Below are positions 30,501-39,590 of a stretch of DNA of 64,000 nucleotides, piece by piece (within the stretch, counting starts at the first letter, position 1; each line of letters begins with the position of its first letter). The stretch spans positions 62,001 through 126,000 of the forward strand of contig NAJO01000029.1 in NCBI GenBank assembly GCA_002077065.1, read 5' to 3'. Below the pieces are notes generated by a model. That model ran no database searches. It saw only the letters and a program-made list of their open reading frames with translations, and was not told the DNA's origin. The translations under genes were made by a program, and so were the position numbers. This stretch comes from Cryoendolithus antarcticus (taxonomy: Eukaryota > Ascomycota > Dothideomycetes > Cladosporiales > Cladosporiaceae).

Positions 30501-32424
30501 CTAGGCTAGGTCGACATTAAAATCCCAGTTGCCTGATTTGCGAGATTAGCAGAGCATTGTAGAGGGTATTGGAGCTTGCTTACCCAGTTTGAGGTTCTTC
30601 GCGGTATCATCGAGCAGGATAATGCGCCGTCCATTGCAGTACGTCGTTTTGTCGAGCATCACAGTGCGTAGACCCGCGAGTTGGTCGGTGGGTTTCTCGA
30701 ACATCTGTCCTTGAGTCAGTATAACGTCCATAGCGTGCCTCCGCTCTCCTCAAAGTCCGAAGGTCTCTCGTGTTACTGTCAAGCGCACCAAGACCGTGAG
30801 CTTGTGCGTGCATCACCGTGGAGAGATATGTCGATCAATCGACGTTTCCTCTCCTCGGTTGGCAATGCGCAGTCAGACACTCGTGGTGCGCATGATAGTA
30901 GCACAAGCGACATTCCAAGGTTCTGGAGAAACAGATGAACCGCCACCAGCATCGGATGTGACTCACCTCACTCAAGTTCTCCACCGCCATCTCCAAATCC
31001 TTCTGATTATCCTCAAAAATCTCCGTCTGATTGTTCCTCGCCAAATAGTACGCAAAAGCATAAGTCCACTTCAACGTCTGCCGACACTGCTGCAACGCCT
31101 TGCTAGCGCTCTCCAAGAACTGTACCTCAATCCAGCTCATATTCGAAGCGCTCTGCAACAGCGACATCTTCTTCTCCGTCTTATGGTAGATGTCCTTGTC
31201 CAGCTTAGCACTCTGCTCGTGGTTCGCATACCGATTGTAGTAGTGCAGATAGCGCTCCAAGCTCTGCCGACTCTTGGCTTGCGCATCGCGAGCGCCGACG
31301 CCAGACTTCTCTTCGAAGCGGTTGCAGTTGTACCAGGAGGTGCCGTGCTCGGACCACACGCCCATGCACATCCAGCAGAACTCGTGCTTGCATTTGCGGC
31401 AGGTCATGTGGTTGCAGCCGCCGTTCTTCTCGATCGTGGAGACGCACTTCGGGCACTCTTTCGTGTTGGCTGAGATCCAGTTGGCGGTTTCGGAGTCGTC
31501 TTCGCACTTCTTCATCCAGCGCTTGACCAGTGAGCAAGGACATGGCTGATGATCTGTGAGCGTGCAGCCGAAGCAGAAGCTATGTTTGCAGCCACATGTG
31601 ACTGTCGGCACTATCTGACCGAGCTCGCGTTTCTTGACGCCGCACTCGACTGCGAAGACGCAATTGGGTGCTGGGCACCACTTGAGGTTCTCCTTGTCGT
31701 CGACGTAGGTCCGCATGAGGAGTTGGTGATATCGGTCGGTGAGGTCGGCCGTGACGAGGAGATCGAGAGACTTGGTGTCGACAATTCTACTGCACGAGTC
31801 ACCAGGACACTTTATCCGAGCTGCCTCGCCCTCCTCTTGAATCTTCTGTGATAGGTAGTGTCGGTAGCAGTCCACGCAGAACCTGTGCCCACACTTCATC
31901 GCGAAGGTCTGCAGGCCAGGCCCATCCTCGCAGCAAATCTCGCACATGAAGTCGTTCTTCACCTCAATCCGTGGCGGACTGCTCTTCATTCCCTCGCTTA
32001 GTCCTGCCTTATCGAGCATCTCCTCTTGCTTGTCCATATATTGCTCAATCAGTCGCTCCTTGTTCCATCTCATGTAGCGGAGCAGTATGGCCGTTGACTC
32101 CTTCGGTTGCTCGAGCAGACCAGCTACTTCGTCCACTTGCCGGTCTTGCTGTGCTTGGATGTCCTCTGGGCTGTACACGCTGTATTCAACCTCAAATGCT
32201 TTCCGCTTCGCACGGAGGTCCTTCTCGTGTGTCTGGAATGCATCGTCGTCACCGAAGTCGTCGTCGATCTCGACGTCTGAGTCGTCTGCTATGCTATCGT
32301 TAGCCTTCCAGCTGTGTTACACGAGAGTACACATCTACTCACCACCACCGAGACTACTTCCCTCTGCCTCCCCAAAGTCAGCACTGCTGGTCAAGGAGGC
32401 AGCGTCGTCCATATCTGAGTCCAT
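30501..32424 (-). CDS. ARI1: Ariadne-type RBR E3 ubiquitin ligase
   Basis: Exons at 32424-32343, 32288-30967, 30704-30584 and 30532-30501 encode 518 residues. RBR ligases form a ubiquitin thioester before transfer. An acidic N-terminus is followed by a UBA-like segment (STAILLRYMRWNKERLIEQYM). RING1 starts CEICCEDG near residue 143, the IBR has KWCPAPNCVFAVEC, and RING2 has ECPKCVSTIEKNGGCNHMTC with the catalytic cysteine at about 319. A helical Ariadne domain follows. The terminal NWDFNVDLA is encoded by the last exon and fits Ari1 C-termini. Introns are 54, 262 and 51 nt; the middle one is the longest in the window. The same frame stays open, without ATG, about 92 codons upstream of the chosen start. 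Confidence 0.92.
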
Positions 32425-33033
32425 CGCCCCCAGCTCGCTGACACTAAGAGGTGTGGCAGGCAGGTCTGAATTGTCTCCAATAATCTTAGCTTTACTGGCA
32501 GCCGCACTGGTAGCAACAGTCCTGCTGGCTTTCCGCTTCGGCTGCTGCGGATCTAGATCGGCGAATGAGTCGAGCTTACGCTTCGTAGCGCGAGTGGCGG
32601 GAGGCGTGGTGGCGGAAGTAGCTGTCTCCGCTGGGTCACGGAGACAGACGGGTGTTGATCTTGGTGGTGGACAGCGGAATGACCTGACTGCTACGTTGGG
32701 TCAGCGAATAGGTTTGGCGTAAGCGAGAAGTTTGACTGCGAGATAAGGGAGTGAAATGGGTCGATTTGACGTCTGACACGGCTTATTATCTCATGGAGCT
32801 TGCAGTTGTTTGCCTCGCATGGTATGAGTGGGAGTATGTACGCTTGGTAGGCAGCGTTCGGAGTGGGGAGCGATCAGAGGCACTTAGTCACCACCGAATA
32901 TGGCTTAGCGTCAGGCTCCCTGACTCGCGGACAAGCGTCACAAGGATGACTAAAGTAGAAGTGAAGTCCCTCAGAGTGAAGACCAACGTCTTCGATACAG
33001 TCATTGCCATGTCGGACTGACCCTAGGCTGCTA
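32425..33033. other. ARI1 upstream region
   Basis: About 0.6 kb between the ARI1 start and the eIF2B epsilon stop. The minus strand is open in the ARI1 frame to about 32700 and encodes a basic, NLS-like stretch, but has no ATG. Antisense frames on plus are shadows of this and of ARI1. Confidence 0.45.
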
Positions 33034-35225
33034 CTAATCATCGCTCTCCTCCTCACTACTGTCTCCACCAACAATATCCATCGTCTCCTGTCTCACCTTC
33101 ACCAACTCTTCCGTCGCCCCACTCCTCTCATCCTCCAACCACTGATCCAAGCCCTCACTCTCAATACTTTCCCCCGCCACAAGGGCATTACACACAAACA
33201 ACAGCACCTTCCCTCCTTGAGCTCTGTGTACCAGGTCCCCCTGCACGAACAATAGAAACTCCACAGTCTCTGCCTTGACCTCAGTGTCCCGATCCAGCAC
33301 CGCGCGCTCAACAAGTAGCTTCGCAGGCTTGAGCGTTTGATTGACGGCTTTCTGTGGAGATACACCGCTCTCGACGAGCGAGGCGATTCGTTTCATCAGC
33401 GCCACGGCGACCGCGCGACGAACTTGCTTGCCGTCCGCGTTCGAGCTGAGCGTAAGCGCTTTGAGCTCAAGCTGAATGTTATCAGCGTCTTCGCCACGTT
33501 GGAGGGAGTCAAAGATACTGCTCGCAGCTTCGTGGTAGAAGTCTGCTGCATTTCGCCGGGCTTCAGCTTCGCCGGCGGTCTCTTCTGAATTTACTGAGCC
33601 GATGCTGCCAAAGGATTCTGTGCGACCGGAGCGCTGGGCGTGGGTTTCGAGGGCGGAGAGGTCGGAGTCGGAGTCGCCTGCTTCGGAGTCGAGGGTGGAG
33701 ACTGAGGCTGTGTCTGCTGTGTCGAGGGCAGAGAGGGCGGGGACGAGGCTTTCGGAATCTTCGTCGTCGGATGAGGGCGTCAGGTCGAAGCCTTCGCCAC
33801 CTTGGCCGACTACTGCGGCGTCTGTAGCGCCACGGATGACTTCCTCATTGCCTTGCTCTCGTTTCCGCTTATGTCGAGTGATGCGCTGCGTGCCGTGTAT
33901 CGTCGTGCCGTTAGCTATGACAATACCCTGGGCCAACACTGCCCCTGGCAAGATCTTGCAGTCATGCCCAACCGACACCTCATTCGCCACGATCGCCCTC
34001 TCAATGGTCGCACCATCCCCAATCCACGCATCATCCCAAACATACGCTCCCTCAAGTTTCACTCTCCGCCCAATGTGACACCTGCGCCCTATCACACTGT
34101 CAGTAATCACACTCCCATGGCCGACCGCCGTTCCCTTTCCAAGCACACTCCGCCTCTTCATAGTCACACTCCTCGCCAACACCACCCCTTCCTCCCTATA
34201 ATTCCCTCCCTTGCCCAACACAAAACTTTGATCCTCCACCAGATTCCCGTCAGGACAGAATGGATACGTCCACCGCCCCACCACGTCCCTACTGACCGCA
34301 TCATAAGCAGCCAGACTTCTCACCCGCGCCGCGTAACCCTTATCGACGATGTGAGCATGCACAGTCATTCCATTGAGCTCAAAATCCTTCAGCGTGCCAT
34401 ACAAGAAGCCCTTGCGAGGGTGCTGCCAGTCGAAGTTATCGCTCCATTGGCTCAAAACTTCCGGGGAGCAGATATCTATCCCGCAGTCAACGAGATCGGC
34501 TCGGATATCCAGCTCCGGGAAGTCTGATAGGATGTCGCTATCCAGCTGGAGTCGCGCGTGGGGTTGAGAGGGGGAGAGCGTTTCGTGATGTAGACAGCGG
34601 TGTGTGATGTCGTCGAGGACGAAGACTGGACGTGACTTGGCAGATTGGCTCCGCTGTCCGCCTTGACGAAGGACCATCGTCATGATAGCATTTTTACTCT
34701 TCGCTCGTCTGGCCTTGTGCGCCTGAAGAGCCGCTGTGAGGTTCAAATTCGCGACCAGGTCGCCGTAGACGCATAGGAAGTCCCCAACTAGAGCGCCCTG
34801 CTGGTCAACATCGCGCATAACGTCACCGACGGACTTCCCCTGAGACCGAAGGATTTCCAGCGCAAAGGGAGATGTAGGCGAAGTCCATTTCGAGGTTTGC
34901 AAGTATGACTCGATTTGTGCAGCGTGATTTGCAGGGCAGAGGAGGAAGACTTTCTCGACTCCGGCGTGGGCGAGGAAGGTGAGAGTGTAGTGCAACAAGG
35001 GCGTCGAGGCTAGTGGTAGTAGACATCGAGGCGTCGTGAGCGTCAAGGGTGTGAAGGTGGATGTGAAGTCGTCTGTTATTACCTGTTCTGCAGTCAGAAC
35101 AGCAAAAGTGCCGTCACAAAAGCCACACGCACGAGTGCTTGTAGTATCTCCACGCGTTGATCCTCGCTAGCAGTCTTCGACTTCTCTGTGGCATTGCCTG
35201 CCTTTTTACCGGCTTTAGGAGGCAT
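33034..35225 (-). CDS. GCD6: Translation initiation factor eIF2B subunit epsilon
   Basis: Exons at 35225-35133 and 35082-33034 encode 713 residues; the 50-nt intron has GTGCGT and AACAG ends with a CTGAC branch. eIF2B epsilon is the catalytic subunit of the exchange factor that reloads eIF2 with GTP. The first exon supplies the basic leader MPPKAGKKAG and the start of the nucleotidyltransferase-like domain; CLLPLASTPLLHYTLTFL follows. Hexapeptide (left-handed beta-helix) repeats occupy the middle, e.g. SVLGKGTAVGHGSVITDSVIG and AIVANEVSVGHDCKILPGAV. An acidic linker leads to the C-terminal W2 domain (about 560-713) ending in a Glu/Asp-rich tail, where catalysis resides. Family assignment is firm. 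Confidence 0.93.
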
Positions 35226-35538
35226 TGTATGTGTCCTTTATGATATTGGACCGGTAATGGAAAGATTATTCGAGGTTCGAGGTCGTGGAATCCTCGCTGA
35301 GTCACCGCCACGGCTTGTACGACCTAACTTCACAGTTACTGCAACTACATTCGAATTTCCATCACAACCAGTGCACATAGCAAGATTGAAGGCACGTATG
35401 CTGTATCAGCGTCGTCGTACACATCGTCATCGTACACGCCTGCCCGCGCCAGACTGCGCACAGAGCGGTCTACATAGCCCACATATGGCAGCCAGCTATA
35501 TACAAAATCTGCACTCCCCCTTATATGACCCATGCGTC
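35226..35538. other. eIF2B epsilon promoter region
   Basis: About 310 bp separate the GCD6 start and the SKN7 stop, both on the minus strand. No gene is seen. Confidence 0.5.
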
Positions 35539-37714
35539 TCATCGCGGCCTACCAGCTGGCTGTTGCGCCATCACACCCTGCATCGGCGGAAGCTGACCTT
35601 GCGCGTAAGTCTGCACTCGCTTCGCATCTCTGACATCCGGCGGCCCACCTGAGATGTCCGATATCCCTCGTCTGTGCGGTCCAGGCCCAGCTCCCGGTCG
35701 CATGCCCGAAATCGTAGTGGACTGTGAATTATACATGCCTCCTGCACTTGGTGGCGGCATCGAGGCGCCTGGTTGTGAGACGAAGGCCGTGGCATTGTTG
35801 TGCACTGCTTGCAAGTAAGGATCATCTTGGTTGTTACTCGCAGGGGAGACGCCTGTGGGATTGCCGCCGGGCGAGTTCCAGTTGCTACCCGTTGCGGGCG
35901 AAGTGACGGGTGAGTCTTCAGTAGCTCTGAAGCTGCGCTTTGACGAGATGGCGGACTGTGGTGCTGAGCCATGGATCTCGATGCCAGGTGGGTGCTTCTT
36001 CAGGTGACCAAGGTGCTTCTCTAGCATACTGAGTAAGCCTTCTTTGGTGAAAGGCTTCGGTAGGACGTCGTTCATGCCTGTATGTTCTCAGTATTGTCAT
36101 CATTTGACTTCATTGTCTGACTCACCATGCTGAAAGTACATCGCAATATCGTCACTCCGTATGTTCGAGGTCATCGCAATGATTGGCGTGTTGTCAAACT
36201 GCCGTATGAGATGTGTCGCAGATACGCCGTCCAGGTTCGGCATGATGATGTCCATCAATATCATGTCGTACTTCGCGCCCGTATTCAGCTTGTTGACAGC
36301 TTCCAGACCATCCAGTGCACTATCAATTGAGCAGTGGAATGCATACAAGAACTTTCCGCCGATCCTTCTACACGTCTGGTCATCCTCAACAAGTAAAATT
36401 TGGGGTTGCCGGACCCAACCCGGGTCGATTATTGTGCTCTTCTTGCGACCTTCCGGTTGTCCAGGCATGAGCTCGTGTTTGGGCGGAGGCTGTGCGTATG
36501 GTATGTTGTTGACATGTTCACTGTACATTGGGTCTATGCCGTTAGTGTGGCCAATAGGATATACCATGTTCTCGAGTTCACCGTAGCCGATGGACGTTGA
36601 TGAAGTCGCAGAGTGTGGAGCTGGACCTCTGCTGGATGATCGTGTGCCATTGATCGGCGGTGGTGTGTTGATGCTCGCATTCATTCGCAGATGCTGCTCG
36701 TTCAGCTGCTCGAGCTTGTTGCTGTTCAAGAGGTGGTCGGCGTTGACCTCACTCAGCAGCTTTGTAGCGTGTTGTAGCGGCGATGCTGGCACATCGTCGT
36801 CCGAGGATGGGATTGCGGATGAATCATTAGAAGTGTCTAGTAAGCCATTCCCATTCTTGTTCACTGGCGCAAAAGGATTCGCCACCCGACTTTCTCGCCG
36901 TCGCTGTGCGTCCATAGAAGTCAGAAAGTTCATCACATACTGCATGACATGTTCGTGGTTTACGACGGTCTTCTGAACTCCAATGAGCTCCTGTAAGAGC
37001 ATCGAATTGTGCATTGTCAAATCGTTGTATCGCTCCTGCAATTGCTGAAGCTGCTGCTGGGTGGCCACCAGTTGTGTGTTGAAGAGGTCCATCTGCTGAG
37101 TGGGTAGAATGTCTTCAGCCAAGACATTGGCCTTTCGAGGTGCTGGAGCTTTCCGCCGGATGTTGTCGAGTGCATCCTTGTTGTTCATCTTGAAGTCTGG
37201 GTGCTTGAACTCCCATGCCTGCTATGGTGAGCATTCGTTCGTTCCATGCGCAGCGACTTTACTCACCCCGACACCATACGGAGATGCGCCACCCTCCTCA
37301 TTGCTGTGTCGAACCTTGTGGAAGTCGTATTTGTTCAGCTGTCGAACAAAGCTTGCGAAGTTGCTGTGCTTGAAATGCTTGGGCAGTATGTGTTTCGTGA
37401 ACTTCTCGTTCTGTCCGATTCTCAGCTAGCTGCCCTTTGTCGCATGTGTTGATGTCCCTTACCTCAAGTACTACGAAGCTGTCTCCTTCATTGCCCCACC
37501 GCACTACTCTTTCATCCTGCGGACTTTCCAGCATTCTGACTAGTCAGTACGTTGATACTCGTGAGTTGTCGAGTAATCCTCAGAACTCACTTGTAGAGCT
37601 TGCGCACCTGTTGCTATTAGCACCGCGTATGCACTCCTGACGCGCTCGGGCTGTACTTACAAAGTCGCTTGAGCTGTTGGCAGCCTGGCCATTGGATCCG
37701 GTGTCGTCGGCCAT
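35539..37714 (-). CDS. SKN7: SKN7 stress-response regulator (HSF-type DNA-binding plus receiver domain)
   Basis: Exons: 37714-37661, 37607-37591, 37535-37463, 37410-37267, 37218-36126 and 36077-35539 (639 residues). SKN7 is the nuclear response regulator linking a phosphorelay to oxidative and osmotic stress genes. The HSF-type domain spans about 17-105: [43 protein letters not shown] and [10 protein letters not shown] coiled coil runs from about 145 to 198. The receiver domain begins [10 protein letters not shown] near 368, with the predicted phospho-acceptor Asp at about 419 in [11 protein letters not shown] and the conserved lysine in DVLPKPF. The C-terminus is Ser/Pro/Gln-rich. Exon 2 is only 17 nt. 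Intron 4 ends in a tandem TAGCAG acceptor that could add one Gln. All phases agree. Confidence 0.93.
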
Positions 37715-38811
37715 GGTATCTGGCCGACCTCCTGGGAACGGCCCTCGATCACCTGCGCTTGCTCGAGTCTGCCAAATGATGCGTGGCGGATGCCCGCAGC
37801 GAAGTTGATCGCGACTTCCGTATCGTATGCACCTGACCGATCGTTCCTTCCACCAACAAGTCTCCAATGCTCTTCAAAGAATGCGATGCGTCGCGGATAT
37901 GGCGCAATACTGATTCCACAATGGTCTAGATCGCGCAACAGACTCCGACACAGATGCGCAAGGCTGAAGTCGATGAAGTTCCCAATGACCGGGTAGGAGG
38001 GTGCGGAGGGCTATGACCTCGGTGGCTGAAAGCGTGGGTGGGAGGGCCAGAAGACTATTTTGACAGCATACAGACAACAGTTGGGCTCGCGACACGCGAC
38101 GCGCACAACACTTGATATGAGGACAATCACAGGTTGGTGATGTAGGGTTTACACAGTGGTTCGACAGGATAGAAGTGGAGATAGGTTGCGCGCAGCCACA
38201 GTTCTGTACCACTTTCTTCCTTTCCCCATCCGAACATGATCGACACAGGTGACAAGCATTCCAGGGTTCCGAGTGCGTGCCGATTGCACATCACAGACCC
38301 CGCCGTTGCTGCTTGGATGCATCAAGCGAGCCCGCATATGTTTATTCAGGCGGATGAGGCATGCTCATTCATCACTCACATCTCTTTGGCAACATGGCAT
38401 CTACTTAACATCAACGGATGCCGTTGCTGCAGCGCGGGGATCCTCGAATCCCTGCGCATCAACGTCACCGAACAGCTGACTTTGACAGCTCCGCCATGTC
38501 GGACCACTACTTAGGTACGCAACCTAGTAGTGCTTATCAGAAACACCAAATGCATCAGAGCTCCCAGCAGCGCAGCTGTGTATCCAGTAGCATACCAGAA
38601 GTCCGGTAGCTGATCTGCCTGAGATTGCGATACGCGTGCGCCACATGCCTATTTTCAGCCGGCAGCTCAATCCCCGGACGTACCCTTGCACCGCAGTGTC
38701 TCTCGGTATCGGCATTGTTTCACCAAGCTCGTGTTGGGCTCTTGTCGGCACTGACCCACATTGTACCGATCACACACCTCATACAGCTGTCGCCAGCCTT
38801 GCCAGCTCGCC
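37715..38811. promoter_or_regulatory. SKN7 / peroxiredoxin divergent promoter region
   Basis: This 1.1 kb interval separates the divergent start codons of SKN7 and the peroxiredoxin. No protein-coding gene is supported in it. It must carry both promoters. Confidence 0.55.
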
Positions 38812-39501
38812 ATGCTCGCCTCTTCACGCCGCGTGGCTGCCCAAGCGACAAGGCCTACTGTGCTCAGCACGCGGACCTCCCATGCCACTCCCCGCCCTTT
38901 GATCAAAGTCGGCGATGCAATCCCAGATGTCGAACTCATGGAGGCGTCTCCCGGCAACAAAGTCACTCTCTCGCGCGAACTTGCCAGTGGCAAAGGCTTG
39001 ATCATAGGCGTCCCAGCGGCCTTCAGTACGCCTGCCTCAAATTGAGAGCCCCGCCAGATTGTAATTCTTCTCACTAACACCACATCGAGGTCCCTCATGC
39101 TCCTCGACCCATATACCCGGCTACCTATCCCATCCCTCCCTCCAATCCGCAGGCAAAGTCTTCGTCGTCTCCGTAAACGATGCATTCGTCATGAAAGCTT
39201 GGGGCGAATCTCTCGACCCTGATGGCACATCGAAGGTGCGTTTCCTAGCCGATCCTAATGGCACGTTCACGAGCCAGATGGAGATGGCATTTGATTCGAC
39301 GGCGATCTTCGGGAATGACAGGAGTAAGCGGTATGCAGTCAGGACTCAGGATGGGAAGGTAACGGGCGTGGATGTTGAGCCTGATAACACGGGCGTCAAT
39401 GGTGAGCTTAGCCGATCACGGGCGTCGCAACGGGAATGTTATAGCTGACGGTGCATGTGACCACAGTGAGCGCAGCAGCAAAGATACTCGGCAAAGCGTG
39501 A
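38812..39501 (+). CDS. Peroxiredoxin of the PRX5/AHP1 type, single cysteine
   Basis: Exons at 38812-39025, 39090-39401 and 39467-39501 encode 186 residues; introns are 64 and 65 nt. The enzyme reduces hydrogen peroxide and alkyl hydroperoxides. The first 27 or so residues are Arg/Ser/Ala-rich without acids, fitting a mitochondrial presequence, followed by IKVGDAIPDVELME. The active site GVPAAFSPSCSSTHIPGYL is formed across intron 1, with the peroxidatic cysteine at residue 75. Further blocks are FVVSVNDAFVMKAWGE and RFLADPNGTFT. No other cysteine exists in the protein, so resolution must use an external thiol. The frame joins at both introns are unambiguous. Relatives include Aspergillus Asp f 3. 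Confidence 0.92.
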
Positions 39502-39590
39502 TTGTGCTCAGGGTCAAGTCTAGCCGAGAGGGTACAGACGTAATGACAGTCAACCGGGTATCAACACCTATCTACACTCCCCATCTCGTC

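Noticed and set aside
30546..30731. Separate 61-codon gene downstream of ARI1
   Set aside because: It is ARI1 exon 3 read through its introns; the splice to NWDFNVDLA explains it.
30705..30966. Box C/D snoRNA inside the ARI1 long intron
   Set aside because: Only a near-match box C and a distant CTGA are present, without terminal stem; not convincing.
32087..32722. 211-codon plus-strand frame opposite ARI1
   Set aside because: Ser/Ala-rich shadow of acidic ARI1 exons; contradicts the well-supported splice model.
38792..38798. GGCTGGC-type SKN7 site just upstream of the peroxiredoxin ATG (minus strand)
   Set aside because: A short degenerate heptamer expected by chance in GC-rich leader sequence; not evidence of binding by itself.
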